NCBI GenBank assembly: GCA_038207565.1
Contig: JBBQZQ010000018.1
Location: forward strand, 15,296-79,295
Reading direction: 5' to 3'
Length of the DNA stretch: 64,000 nt
Source: JALZAI01 sp038207565
GTDB lineage: Bacteria; Actinomycetota; Actinomycetes; Mycobacteriales; Jatrophihabitantaceae
Every line of letters begins with the position of its first letter. The first letter of the stretch is position 1. Positions 35,198-46,489 of this stretch are shown here, piece by piece. A model generated the notes under the pieces. The model searched no databases, was not told where the DNA came from, and saw only the letters and a list, made by a program, of their open reading frames with translations. The translations under genes and the position numbers were made by a program.

Positions 35198-36553
35198 TCA
35201 GCTGAGCGGGTTCTCACGCTCGGACCCACCGCGAATCACCGCGCGTAGCCTCGGCAGCCGTTCGGCGAGGTGCCGTTCGGCGCCCCTGGCGGCCGGAACG
35301 TAGTAGTCGCGCCCCACCAGTTCGTCCGGCGGGTATTGCTGCGCGACGACGCCGTCGGTGTGCTCGTGCGGGTATCGGTAGCGCTGGGCATGGCCCAGTT
35401 TCTTCGCGCCGGCGTAGTGACCGTCGCGCAACGCCGGTGGGACGGAGCCAGCCTTACCGGCCCGCACATCGGCCAGTGCCGCGTCGATGGCGCTGACCAC
35501 GGCGTTCGACTTCGGCGCGAGCGCCAGGTGGATGGTGGCCTGCGCGAGGTTGATCCGCGCCTCCGGCATACCGATCAACTGGACCGCCTGTGCCGCAGCC
35601 GCCGCGGCCAGCAACGCGCTCGGATCGGCCAGCCCGATGTCCTCGGAGGCGTGCACGACGAGCCTGCGGGCGATGAACCGGGCGTCCTCACCTGCCTCGA
35701 TCATCCGAGCCAGATAGTGCAGGGCGGCGTCGGCGTCGGAACCGCGGATGGACTTGATGAATGCGCTGATGACGTCGTAGTGCTGGTCACCGTCACGGTC
35801 GTAGCGCACCGCTGCGGTGTCGACGGCCTGCTCGAGTGTCGCCAGGTCGACGCTCACCGCTCCCTCGGCCAGAGCGGTACCGGCGGCGGCCTCGAGCGCG
35901 GTGAGCGCTCGCCGGGCGTCACCGCCGGCCATGCGCAGCAGATGCCCGCGGGCGTCGTCTTCGAGCGCCACACGTCCGCCGAGGCCCCGCTCGTCGGCCA
36001 GCGCGCGGTCGACGAGTGTCGCCACAGCGTCGTCGTCCAGCGGCTGCAGCGTGAGCAGCAGGCTGCGCGAGAGCAGTGGCGAGACGATGGAGAAGAACGG
36101 GTTCTCCGTCGTTGCGGCAACCAAAGTGACGTGGCGGGCCTCCACAGCGCCGAGCAGGGAATCCTGCTGGGTCTTGGAGAAGCGGTGAATCTCGTCGATG
36201 AATAGCACGGTCTGGCGGCCGCCTCGCCCGAGTTCGGTCTTGGCGCGGGCGATCACCTCACGCACGTCCTTGACGCCCGCGTTGAGCGCGGACAGCTGCT
36301 CGAACCGGCGGTTCGTCGCGCCGGAGACGATGAGGGCGAGGGTGGTCTTGCCGGTGCCGGGCGGGCCGAACAGGATCAGCGACAGCGGCGCCTCGCCTTC
36401 GACCAGGCGGCGCAGCGGCGATCCCGGCGCGAGCAGATGCTCCTGGCCGACCACCTCGTCGAGGGTGCGCGGACGCATCCTGGCGGCGAGCGGCGCGGCC
36501 GGGTCGACCACCACCGGCGCCGGTTGCGGCCGGTCCGGCTCGAACAGCGTCAT
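35198..36553 (-). CDS. rarA: Replication-associated recombination protein A (RarA/MgsA AAA+ ATPase)
   Basis: Clamp-loader-like AAA+ ATPase acting at stalled forks. The 451 residues have MRPRTLDEVVGQEHLLAPGS, Walker A FGPPGTGKTTLALI (about 62-75), Walker B VLFIDEIHRFSKTQQD, sensor ATTENPFFSIV, SRSLLLTLQPL and the C-terminal tetramerisation region with YLARMIEAGEDARFIARRL and DGHYAGAKKLGHAQRYRYPHE. It is transcribed leftward; 57 bp separate it from the DUF948 gene. Confidence 0.95.
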   Translation of the reverse strand: MTLFEPDRPQPAPVVVDPAAPLAARMRPRTLDEVVGQEHLLAPGSPLRRLVEGEAPLSLILFGPPGTGKTTLALIVSGATNRRFEQLSALNAGVKDVREVIARAKTELGRGGRQTVLFIDEIHRFSKTQQDSLLGAVEARHVTLVAATTENPFFSIVSPLLSRSLLLTLQPLDDDAVATLVDRALADERGLGGRVALEDDARGHLLRMAGGDARRALTALEAAAGTALAEGAVSVDLATLEQAVDTAAVRYDRDGDQHYDVISAFIKSIRGSDADAALHYLARMIEAGEDARFIARRLVVHASEDIGLADPSALLAAAAAAQAVQLIGMPEARINLAQATIHLALAPKSNAVVSAIDAALADVRAGKAGSVPPALRDGHYAGAKKLGHAQRYRYPHEHTDGVVAQQYPPDELVGRDYYVPAARGAERHLAERLPRLRAVIRGGSERENPLS

Positions 36554-36753
36554 GTCACCAGCCTAGGCAGCGCGACCCTCCCGCGGGGTGCCCGTGTCAC
36601 CGGGCCGGCACCTGCTGCGGATGATCGGCCCGGAACTGTCTCGGATCGGGCATGGGTTCCGACGCACGCATTCCGGGCCGCCGGCGCCGCCGTCCGCTAC
36701 TGCGCCCGCGGCCGTTGCTGTTCCAGCCGCCCGCCTCGCGCTAGCGTCGCGGG

Positions 36754-36825
36754 ATGACGATTGCGCAGCCGGCCGCGCCGATCGGAGCGGTCACCAGAAT
36801 CGCGAAGCCATTGTCGAAACCCTGA
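36754..36825 (+). CDS. 23-codon leader ORF before the P450
   Basis: Encodes a 23-residue basic peptide starting MTIAQPAAPIGAV; its TGA overlaps the P450 ATG as TGATG. TAGCGT at 36742-36747 ends 6 nt before its ATG, so it may be the first codon of a leaderless mRNA. The P450 ATG has no ribosome site and may depend on coupling to this ORF. Alternatively it is the P450 N-terminus displaced by a frameshift. The other 200 bp back to rarA show nothing recognisable. Confidence 0.4.
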   Translation: MTIAQPAAPIGAVTRIAKPLSKP

Positions 36826-38138
36826 TGCCGGTCTCGTCACTGCACGATCCGCAGACCTTCACCGGCGGTGTCCCGTTCGACGCGATCGAAGCGTTGCGCG
36901 CGCAGGGTCCGGTTGCCTGGATCGACGAACCGGACCTGCCCGGCTTGACGGCAGGCCCGGGCTACCACCTCATCCTCGACCACGCCCTGGTCACCCAGGT
37001 CCTGACGAATCCGGCGACATTCTCCTCGTCGCTCGGTGGGACCCAGATCCGCGACCCCGGCACTCCTGCGGATCTGCGCTACGTCCGACGCATGATGCTC
37101 AACATGGATCCGCCGGATCACTCGCGGCTGCGGCGCATGGTCGCGACGTCGTTCACCCCGCGGGCTGTCGCCGCGCTCGAGGACCGGATCACCGCACATG
37201 CCAGGCGGATCGTCGACCAAATGCTGGCCGGTCCGCAGGAGTGCGATTTCGCCAAGGACGTCGCTGCCGACCTGCCGCTACTTGCACTGGCGGACGTGCT
37301 CGGTGTGCCCGCCGAGGATCGCTGGTTGATGTTCGACTGGTCCAACCGGGTGATCGGGTTCCTCGACCCCGACTATTCGGTGTCCGCCTCCTTCGATGCC
37401 ACAAGCGGCAGTGAGCTCGCCCAGCAGGCTCTTGCGGTACGCCCCTCGGCCGGTGCGGACGGCCGGTTGCCCGATCCGCGCAGCCGCACCGGCATGCCCG
37501 ACCTCTATCGGTACGCCCATCTGCTCGGCGCAGCGAAGCGACGGGACCCGGGCGTGGACGTCATGTCGGTCCTGCTCGCCCAACTCGACGACGAGGGTGG
37601 CCGGATCTCGGTCGAGGAGTTCGAGAACATGTTCTGGCTGTTCGCGGTCGCCGGCAACGAGACGCTGCGCAACGGCCTGCCCGGCGCCATGATTGCGTTG
37701 CTCGCGCACCCCGACGCGCAACGGGACCTGCGCGCTGATCCCACGCTTTCCAGCACCGCGGTGGACGAGATGCTGCGGTGGTGGACTCCCGTGATGGTAT
37801 TCCGGCGCACCGCCGCCCACGACACCGTTATCGGTGACACGACCATCCGCGCCGGGGACAAGGTAGTTGTGTCGTTCCTCGCTGCCAACCGCGATCCTGC
37901 TGTCTTCGACCGACCCGCCGCCTTCGACATCCGGCGTAGGCCCAACAATCACCTGGTCTTCGGACACGGCCCGCATTTCTGCCTCGGCGCCCACCTGGCG
38001 CGCACCCAGATGCGAGCGCTGTTCGGCGAGTTGCTCGCGCGGACGTCCTGGATCGAGGCGGCGGGCCGGCCGGACCTGCTGCGCTCGAACTTTCAACGCG
38101 GGGTGAAGACGCTGCCGATCCGCTGGACGCCAGCATGA
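36825..38138 (+). CDS. Cytochrome P450
   Basis: Soluble bacterial class I P450 of 437 residues, needing ferredoxin partners not present here. Signatures are MDPPDHSRLRRMVATSFTPR (C-helix), the I-helix AVAGNETLRNGL (AGxET), the K-helix EMLRW with the heme contact VMVFRRTA, and the cysteine-ligand motif FGHGPHFCLGAHLAR (about 380-394). It resembles CYP124/125-type actinobacterial enzymes that act on lipids or terpenoids, but the substrate cannot be assigned. ATG 36825 overlaps the short leader ORF. The 3' end overlaps the next gene by ATGA. Confidence 0.9.
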   Translation: MPVSSLHDPQTFTGGVPFDAIEALRAQGPVAWIDEPDLPGLTAGPGYHLILDHALVTQVLTNPATFSSSLGGTQIRDPGTPADLRYVRRMMLNMDPPDHSRLRRMVATSFTPRAVAALEDRITAHARRIVDQMLAGPQECDFAKDVAADLPLLALADVLGVPAEDRWLMFDWSNRVIGFLDPDYSVSASFDATSGSELAQQALAVRPSAGADGRLPDPRSRTGMPDLYRYAHLLGAAKRRDPGVDVMSVLLAQLDDEGGRISVEEFENMFWLFAVAGNETLRNGLPGAMIALLAHPDAQRDLRADPTLSSTAVDEMLRWWTPVMVFRRTAAHDTVIGDTTIRAGDKVVVSFLAANRDPAVFDRPAAFDIRRRPNNHLVFGHGPHFCLGAHLARTQMRALFGELLARTSWIEAAGRPDLLRSNFQRGVKTLPIRWTPA

Positions 38139-38545
38139 TCTCGGTCGCGCTGGCGCGCCGACTGCGCGACGGCGGGCTGCGCTGGGACCCCGCGTCTGGC
38201 GACCGCTTCGTCGTCGCTGACCGCGACATGGACGCCGACGTGTTCACGATCAGCGACATGACCGTCGAGGTACACAACTTCCCCGGCGAGCGAGTGATCG
38301 GCTTCAACGGCACCGTGGAGTGGGCGCTCGACTCGGTCGAGGTTCAGCACTCGGTGTGGCTGCCGAACGAGTCGCAGCTGCGCGAGCGGCTCGGCGCGAC
38401 GTTCCGGCGACTCGAACCGGTGGCCGAGGGCTGGCGAGTGACGCTGGAGGTCGCGGGCCGGCGGGTGTCGGCCCACGACGCCGACGCGAGCGAGGCCTAC
38501 GGCCTAGCCCTGCTGCACCTCGTCACCGGTGACGCCACCCGATAG
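38135..38545 (+). CDS. Conserved actinobacterial protein of unknown function next to P450
   Basis: A 136-residue soluble protein: MISVALARRLRDGGLRWDPASGDRFVV, then DADVFTISDMTVEVH, GERVIGFNGTVEWALDSVE, LPNESQLRERLG. Homologues I recall in streptomycetes carry loose annotations such as 'pilus assembly' or 'pyrophosphatase-like'; none is convincing. Coupled to the P450 by an ATGA overlap. Its last 42 bases overlap the 3' end of convergent aspS, and its stop codon lies in the 47-bp palindromic element. Confidence 0.7.
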   Translation: MISVALARRLRDGGLRWDPASGDRFVVADRDMDADVFTISDMTVEVHNFPGERVIGFNGTVEWALDSVEVQHSVWLPNESQLRERLGATFRRLEPVAEGWRVTLEVAGRRVSAHDADASEAYGLALLHLVTGDATR

Positions 38546-40339
38546 TGGTTCGTTCCCCTCCTGGGAGCCGGGAAAAGAACCACGATCGGGCTGGACGTCG
38601 ATGCCGGCTTCCTTTCGCTGCTCCGGCGTGATCGCGGCAGGTGCACCGGTCAACGGGTCGTAACCACCGCCGGTCTTCGGGAACGCGATGACGTCGCGGA
38701 TCGACTCGGTGCCCGAGAGCAGCGCGCAGATGCGGTCCCAGCCGAACGCGATGCCGCCGTGCGGGGGCGCACCGAACCCGAACGCGTCGAGCAGGAACCC
38801 GAACTTGGTGCGCGCCTCCGCCTCGTCCAGACCCATCACCGTGAACACGCGCTCCTGCACGTCGCGGCGATGGATACGGATCGACCCGCCGCCGATCTCG
38901 TTGCCGTTGCACACGATGTCGTAGGCATAGGCCAGAGCGGAGCCGGGGTCGGTGTCGAAGGTGTCCATCGAATCGGGCTTGGGCGAGGTGAAAGCGTGGT
39001 GGACGGCCGTCCAGGCTCCCGTTCCGACCGCGACATCTCCGGCCGCCTGCGCGTCCGCGGACGGTTCGAACAGTGGGGCATCGACGATCCAGACGAAGGC
39101 CCACTGCGACTCGTCGATCATGCCGGTCCGTCGGCCGATCTCCAGCCGGGTGGCACCCAGCAACGAGCGCGCGGAGGTGGCGCTACCCGCGGCGAAGAAG
39201 ACGCAGTCGCCGGCCCTCGCGCCCACGTGTGCCGCCAGTCCGTCCCGCTCGGTGTCCGACAGGTTCTTGGCTACCGGGCCGCTGAGCGAACCGTCCTCGC
39301 CGACCAGGACGTAGGCCAGGCCGCGGTGGCCACGCTGCTTCGCGAACTCCTGCCACGCGTCGAGCGTGCGCCGCGGCTGGGACGCGCCGCCCGCCATGAC
39401 CACTGCACCGACGTAGGGCGCCTGGAACACCCGGAACGGGGTGTCGGCGAAGAATGCTGTGCAGTCGGTCAGCTCGAGATCGACGCGCAGATCGGGCTTG
39501 TCGGAACCGAAGCGGGCCATCGCATCGGCGTAGGTCATGCGCGGGATCGGCGTCGTGATCTCGTACCCGATCAGCGTCCACAGCGAACGCAGCACGCTCT
39601 CGGCGAGCGCGATGACGTCGTCCTGGTCGACGAAACTCATCTCGATGTCGAGCTGGGTGAATTCCGGCTGCCGGTCCGCGCGGAAGTCCTCGTCTCGGTA
39701 GCAGCGCGCGATCTGGAAATAGCGCTCCATGCCCGCGACCATGAGCAGCTGCTTGAACAACTGTGGCGACTGCGGCAGCGCGTACCAGGACCCGGGACGC
39801 AACCGCGCCGGAACCAGGAAGTCGCGGGCACCCTCTGGAGTCGAGCGCGTCATGGTCGGCGTCTCGATCTCGATGAAACCCTGGTCCAGCAGCGTCTCGC
39901 GCGCGGCCCGGTTCACCTTGGACCGCAACCGGATCGCCGCGCCCGGGCCGGGTCGACGGAGGTCCAGGTAGCGGTACTTCAACCGTGCTTCCTCGCCGAC
40001 CTCGGTGTGCTCGTCGACCTGGAACGGCAGGGCCGCCGCCTCGTTGAGCACCTGTAACGATGACGTCACGACCTCGATCTCGCCCGATGCGAGCGCCGGG
40101 TTGATGTTGCCCTCCGGACGCAGCCGCACCTCGCCGGTGACCGCGATCACCCACTCGTTGCGCAGCTCGTGGGCTTGGCCTTCGTCGCGCAGCACGACCT
40201 GCGCCGAGCCGGACGCGTCGCGCAGGTCGATGAAGGTCACGCCGCCGTGATCGCGCCGGGTACCCACCCAACCGGCCAGGGTCACGGTCTGTCCGGCGTC
40301 GGAGGCGCGGAGCGACCCGGCTTCATGGGTGCGAATCAC
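38504..40339 (-). CDS. aspS: Aspartyl-tRNA synthetase (aspartate--tRNA(Asp/Asn) ligase)
   Basis: Class II enzyme, 611 residues. The N-terminal OB fold includes GWVGTRRDHGGVTFIDLRD, followed by YLDLRRPGPGAAIRLRSKV, QSPQLFKQLLMVAGMERYFQIARCYRDED split across motif 2, a GAD domain, and motif 3 HGGIAFGWDRICALLSG. GTG 40339 forms a GTGA overlap with the hisS stop. Beyond the usual end (AITPEQRKEAGIDVQP) there are about 27 extra residues encoded largely by a 47-bp palindromic element (38541-38587). The gene ends 42 bases inside the convergent neighbour. Confidence 0.96.
   Translation of the reverse strand: MIRTHEAGSLRASDAGQTVTLAGWVGTRRDHGGVTFIDLRDASGSAQVVLRDEGQAHELRNEWVIAVTGEVRLRPEGNINPALASGEIEVVTSSLQVLNEAAALPFQVDEHTEVGEEARLKYRYLDLRRPGPGAAIRLRSKVNRAARETLLDQGFIEIETPTMTRSTPEGARDFLVPARLRPGSWYALPQSPQLFKQLLMVAGMERYFQIARCYRDEDFRADRQPEFTQLDIEMSFVDQDDVIALAESVLRSLWTLIGYEITTPIPRMTYADAMARFGSDKPDLRVDLELTDCTAFFADTPFRVFQAPYVGAVVMAGGASQPRRTLDAWQEFAKQRGHRGLAYVLVGEDGSLSGPVAKNLSDTERDGLAAHVGARAGDCVFFAAGSATSARSLLGATRLEIGRRTGMIDESQWAFVWIVDAPLFEPSADAQAAGDVAVGTGAWTAVHHAFTSPKPDSMDTFDTDPGSALAYAYDIVCNGNEIGGGSIRIHRRDVQERVFTVMGLDEAEARTKFGFLLDAFGFGAPPHGGIAFGWDRICALLSGTESIRDVIAFPKTGGGYDPLTGAPAAITPEQRKEAGIDVQPDRGSFPGSQEGNEPLSGGVTGDEVQQG
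38541..38587. repeat. 47-bp palindromic element, copy 1 (inside aspS 3' end)
   Basis: Imperfect inverted repeat: arm GATAGTGGTTCGTTCCCC (38541-38558) and arm GGGAAAAGAACCACGATC (38570-38587). It is the same length and shares both arm ends with the element at 51540-51586. It also places a hairpin at the stop codon of the rightward 136-aa gene, so it may act as that gene's terminator. Confidence 0.85.
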
Positions 40340-41685
40340 TGTGCTGACTCCTGCTGTGGCGAGACGACCTGCGGGTGCAGGTCCTCCGGTGGTGGCGCCC
40401 AGTGCGCCGGATCGGACGGTCCCTGCGCGCCGGTGCGGATATCCCTGACGTTGTCGTCGGCGTCTGCCTGTCCCGGGAACCACACGAACGGAATACCCCG
40501 CCGTTCGGCATAGCGGATCTGCTTGCCGTACTTTTGCGGCGTCGCCGCCACCTCGGTCGAGATGCCGCGCTCCCGCAACTGCTGCGCTATCCGGTTGCAC
40601 AGCGGGCGATCGTCCTCGGACGGCAGGGCCACGAGCACTGCCGACGGCACCGGGCGCGACCCGGCGAGCGCGCCACGCTGGAAGAGCGGCATGAGCAACC
40701 GCGTGACGCCGAGCGAGATGCCCACTCCGGGATAGGTGGTCTTGCCGTCGCTGGCGAGCGAGTCGTAGCGACCGCCCGAGCAGATCGAACCGAGTGCCTC
40801 GTAGCCGGAGAGCCGTGTCTCGAACACCGTGCCGGTGTAGTAGTCCAGCCCGCGGGCGATGCGCAGGTCGGCCTCGACGCTCACCCGCCCACCGCTGATG
40901 TCGGCGCACCCGTCGATCACCGCGACCAGCTCGTCGAGCCCGCTGTCGAGCACCGGGTGTGCGACTCCGAGCGACCAAACCTTGGAGACGAAGGACGAGT
41001 CCTGAGTGCGGATGTCGGCGAGGGCGAGGCACTGCTCCGCCTGCTCCTTCGACAGGCCGACATCGCCGACCAACTGCGTGGCGACGACGTCGGCCGGAAC
41101 CTTGTCGAGCTTGTCGATCGCGCGCATCACTGCAGGGACGTCCGTGACGCCGATGCCGAGGTAGAAGCCTTCGATCAGCTTGCGGTTGTTCACCTGGATC
41201 CGCAGCGGTGGCAGGAAGTCCAGCCCGCGCAACGCCTCTGCCATGACGCGCGCGATCTCGACGTCGTGGTGGAAGGGCAGCACATCGCGGGCGACGACGT
41301 CGATGTCGGCCTGGGTGAACTCGCGGTAGCGGCCCTCTTGCGGACGCTCGCCGCGCCACACCTTCTGAATCTGATAGCGACGGAAGGGGAATTCCAGGTG
41401 CCCGGCGTTGTCGAGCACGTAGCGCGCGAACGGCACGGTGAGGTCGAAGTGCAGGCCCAACCCCGCGTCGCCGTCGTCGGCACCCGCCTGCAGGCGACGC
41501 AGGACATAGACCTCCTTGTCGATCTCGCCTTTGCGCAGCAACGACTCGAGCGGTTCGGCCGCCCGCGTCTCGACCGGCGCGAAACCGTGCAGCTCGAACA
41601 CCGAGCGCAGCTTGTCGATCACCGCCTGCTCGACGAAACGCTGCGCGGGCAGCAGCTCGGGAAACCCCGACAACGACGTCGTCAT
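40336..41685 (-). CDS. hisS: Histidyl-tRNA synthetase
   Basis: Charges tRNA-His. The 449 residues have the class II motif 1 region, VWRGERPQEGRYREFTQADIDVV (motif 2 area, YREFTQADID), and the HisRS-specific EADLRIARGLDYYTGTVFE, SGGRYDSL and GISLGVTRLL, then an anticodon-binding domain (SAVLVALPSEDDRPLCNRIAQQLRERG). Unusually the C-terminus carries about 45 polar residues past the anticodon domain. It overlaps aspS by GTGA. ATG 41685 lies 16 bp after the MBL gene. Confidence 0.95.
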   Translation of the reverse strand: MTTSLSGFPELLPAQRFVEQAVIDKLRSVFELHGFAPVETRAAEPLESLLRKGEIDKEVYVLRRLQAGADDGDAGLGLHFDLTVPFARYVLDNAGHLEFPFRRYQIQKVWRGERPQEGRYREFTQADIDVVARDVLPFHHDVEIARVMAEALRGLDFLPPLRIQVNNRKLIEGFYLGIGVTDVPAVMRAIDKLDKVPADVVATQLVGDVGLSKEQAEQCLALADIRTQDSSFVSKVWSLGVAHPVLDSGLDELVAVIDGCADISGGRVSVEADLRIARGLDYYTGTVFETRLSGYEALGSICSGGRYDSLASDGKTTYPGVGISLGVTRLLMPLFQRGALAGSRPVPSAVLVALPSEDDRPLCNRIAQQLRERGISTEVAATPQKYGKQIRYAERRGIPFVWFPGQADADDNVRDIRTGAQGPSDPAHWAPPPEDLHPQVVSPQQESAQ

Positions 41686-41701
41686 GACAGCTCGACCGCG
41701 C

Positions 41702-42364
41702 TCATGATAGGTCCACCAGGAAGGGGTTGGACGCGCGCTCGCGCTCGATCGTCGTGGACGGGCCGTGGCCGCAGTGCACCAGCGTCGCGTCGTCCAGGGG
41801 CAGGATCACCTCGCGCAGCGAGCGCTGCATGTCGGCCATCGAGCCGCCGGGCAGGTCCACGCGTCCGATCGAGCCGTTGAACAGCACGTCCCCGCTGAAC
41901 AGCACCGGCTGCTCGTCGTCGACCAGGCCGAAGGTGACCGATCCGGCGCTGTGCCCCGGTGCGTGCCGGACACCGAAGTCGAGTCCGGCGATCGGCACGG
42001 TGTCGCCGTCGCCGAGCTCGCGCACGTCGTCGGGTTCGGCGAAGGTCAACGTGCCGAACAATGGGGTGCCGGCAGGCATGCCGACCCCCGACCACGGATC
42101 GGCCAGCTGGGCACGGTCGGCGGGGTGGATGAAAGCCGGCACGTCACGTGCCTGGCAGACCGGCAGCACGGAGAAGGTGTGATCGAAGTGTCCGTGGGTC
42201 AGCAGCACCGCGACGGGGTGCAGCCGGTGCTCGACGATCAGTTCGTCCAGGCGCGGGCCGACTCCGATGCCCGGGTCGATGACGACACACTGCTCCCCAT
42301 CGGCAGGGGCGACGACCCAGCAGTTCGTGGCGGTCGCGTCCGACGGGAAGCCTGCGATCAGCAC
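41702..42364 (-). CDS. Metallo-beta-lactamase-fold hydrolase (glyoxalase II-like)
   Basis: A 220-residue zinc hydrolase, likely a thioesterase of the glyoxalase II type. It starts VLIAGFPSDATATNCWVVAP, with the metal motif LLTHGHFDHTFSV (HXHXDH), RHAPGHSAGSVTF, VLFSGDVLF and HCGHGPSTTIE. GTG 42364 matches the family N-terminus and has GGAG about 10 nt upstream; a TTG 12 codons earlier is possible. It lies upstream of hisS on the same strand, the common actinobacterial order rel/ppiase/MBL/hisS. Confidence 0.88.
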   Translation of the reverse strand: MLIAGFPSDATATNCWVVAPADGEQCVVIDPGIGVGPRLDELIVEHRLHPVAVLLTHGHFDHTFSVLPVCQARDVPAFIHPADRAQLADPWSGVGMPAGTPLFGTLTFAEPDDVRELGDGDTVPIAGLDFGVRHAPGHSAGSVTFGLVDDEQPVLFSGDVLFNGSIGRVDLPGGSMADMQRSLREVILPLDDATLVHCGHGPSTTIERERASNPFLVDLS

Positions 42365-42542
42365 GGCGCAGCACTCCACTGAGATCGGGGACGAGAACAA
42401 TTGACCAGCCTACCGAGCGCCCGGCGGCCGGTTGAGCGAGCGTTCGCCGCGCGACGTACAGGCGGTCCTCAGCGTGGATCACGCCGAACTCCGTAGACTG
42501 CCGTGGGCCCACCAACCGGGAACGCATCTGGAGGAACGCTTC

Positions 42543-43409
42543 GTGCCGACGAACAAACAGCGCCGCGAGGCTTCGCGGCGACACCTCGAGCGGCAACTGC
42601 AGCGACGTCAGGAGCGTGAGGCACGTCGGAAGAAGGCGACGTTGGTCACATCCATCGTCGCGACGCTCGTCCTGATCGGCGCCGTGATCGCGGCGGTCGT
42701 CGTCCTCGGCAACGGCACCGACGACAAGACCCCGACGGCGAGCGACAAGACCCCGACGTCGACCCGATCGCCGCTGCCGTCCCGCTCGCCGTCCAAGATC
42801 GCCTCGCGGGTGGCGAAGAAGACGAGTGGGCCGTGCGGTTACGCCGAGTCCGCGACCACGCTGAAGCGCAACCCGAACCTCTTCGACGTCGGGCTGCCGC
42901 CCGACCCCAGCCCGACGCCGACGTCCGACTCGACCGTCGTGATCAGAACCAACCGCGGTGACATCAGCGCGGTGCTCGACGCCAAGGGCGCGCCGTGCAA
43001 TGTGCAGAGCCTGACCTACCTGATCGGCAAGAAGTTCTACGACAACTCCGCGTGCGCCCGCTCGGTCAACTCCGGCATCTACCTGGTGCAGTGCGGCGAC
43101 CCCTCGGCCACGACGGGCGGTGGCCCGACCTACAACGTCAAGGACGAAAACCTGGCCACGGCGAAGTACACCGCGGGCACCATCGCCATGGCCAACAGCG
43201 GCAGGAACACCAACGGCAGCCAGTTCTTCCTCATCACCAAGGACAGCAGCACGACGCTGGGCAAGAAATATACGGTCGTCGGGCACGTGACGAAGGGGCT
43301 GTCGGTGCTGGAGAAGGTGGCAGCGGCCGGCGACGACGGGTCCAACCAGGCCGGGGGTGGACGGCCGAACCAGGACCTGATCCTGAAGACGGTGTCGCTC
43401 TCGAAGTAG
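42543..43409 (+). CDS. Membrane-anchored peptidyl-prolyl cis-trans isomerase (cyclophilin type)
   Basis: A 288-residue protein: basic cytoplasmic start (NKQRREASRRHLERQLQRRQ), one membrane segment (TLVTSIVATLVLIGAVIAAVVVL, about 29-51), a Thr/Pro/Ser linker and an external cyclophilin domain. The domain shows TNRGDISAVLDAK and AGTIAMANSGRNTNGSQFFL, and lacks the catalytic Arg motif FHRVI (here CARSVNSG). It is therefore a degenerate cyclophilin that may act as a chaperone more than an isomerase. GGAGGA (42530-42535) 7 nt before GTG 42543 supports the start; TAGACT near 42494 could be its -10. Confidence 0.88.
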   Translation: MPTNKQRREASRRHLERQLQRRQEREARRKKATLVTSIVATLVLIGAVIAAVVVLGNGTDDKTPTASDKTPTSTRSPLPSRSPSKIASRVAKKTSGPCGYAESATTLKRNPNLFDVGLPPDPSPTPTSDSTVVIRTNRGDISAVLDAKGAPCNVQSLTYLIGKKFYDNSACARSVNSGIYLVQCGDPSATTGGGPTYNVKDENLATAKYTAGTIAMANSGRNTNGSQFFLITKDSSTTLGKKYTVVGHVTKGLSVLEKVAAAGDDGSNQAGGGRPNQDLILKTVSLSK

Positions 43410-43412
43410 GCC

Positions 43413-45806
<2,394 letters not shown>

Positions 45807-45942
45807 GGCCGGGTCCGGTACACGTGTCGGCGGGATTCCCGCGTCGGTCGTCAGCGTGATTCCCTTCCTCGGCGGGCCTGCCGGGACAAGTCTACGGCCG
45901 GATCAGCCGCAGCCTCCGCAGGTCGCCGGTCCGGTAGCCCAC

Positions 45943-46488
45943 CTATCCAGTGAGCAGCGCCCGCAGCGGCACTGTTTCATCGAGCACCGCGCGGCCGCCG
46001 AACAAGCCCAGCTCGAGCAGGACTGCCGATCCGACGACAGTGGCCCCGGCCTCGGTCAGCAGGTCGGTGCCCGCCCGCAACGTGCCTCCGGTGGCCAGGA
46101 CGTCGTCGACGAGTAGCACCCGGCGCCCGTCCACCACGTCGACAGGCACCTCCATCTCGGCGCTGCCGTACTCCAGGTGGTAGCTGCGCCGGACGGTCGG
46201 CGGGGGCAGCTTGCCGACCTTGCGGACCATGACCAGGCCGCACCCCAGCTCGCGGGCGAGCGCCCCTGCCAGGAGAAATCCACGGGCCTCGACGCCTGCC
46301 ACGACGTCCACGCCGCCAAGCCCGGCGGCGAAGGCCGCGACTGCACCGATCGCCGCGGCGAACGCCGGCCCGTTGGCGAGCAGGGGCGAGATGTCCTTGA
46401 ATAGGACGCCTGGCTGCGGGAAGTCCGCGACGTCGCGCAGGTGGGAGCGGACCAGCTCGGCAAGCTGGTCGTCGCGAGGCCCGGTCAA
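45943..46488 (-). CDS. apt: Adenine phosphoribosyltransferase
   Basis: Purine salvage: adenine + PRPP to AMP. About 181 residues with VADFPQPGVLFKDISPLLA near the start, AGVEARGFLLAGALA, MVRKVGKLPPP and the PRPP motif VLLVDDVLATGGTLRAG. The start is uncertain: TTG 46488, one base after the secF stop, gives the normal family length. GTG 46536 inside secF is the other in-frame option, and neither has a clear ribosome site. secD-secF-apt-rel is a conserved actinobacterial order. Confidence 0.9.
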   Translation of the reverse strand: MTGPRDDQLAELVRSHLRDVADFPQPGVLFKDISPLLANGPAFAAAIGAVAAFAAGLGGVDVVAGVEARGFLLAGALARELGCGLVMVRKVGKLPPPTVRRSYHLEYGSAEMEVPVDVVDGRRVLLVDDVLATGGTLRAGTDLLTEAGATVVGSAVLLELGLFGGRAVLDETVPLRALLTG

Positions 46489-46489
46489 C

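Noticed and set aside
36300..36316. LexA-box-like TCGAAC-GTTCG sequence in rarA
   Set aside because: It lies within coding sequence, has 5-bp spacing instead of 4 and a mismatch in the last half-site.
40340..41359. A long upstream extension of the aspS frame over hisS
   Set aside because: The extra 340 residues are the hisS gene in another frame; the GTGA overlap at 40336-40339 gives the natural start.
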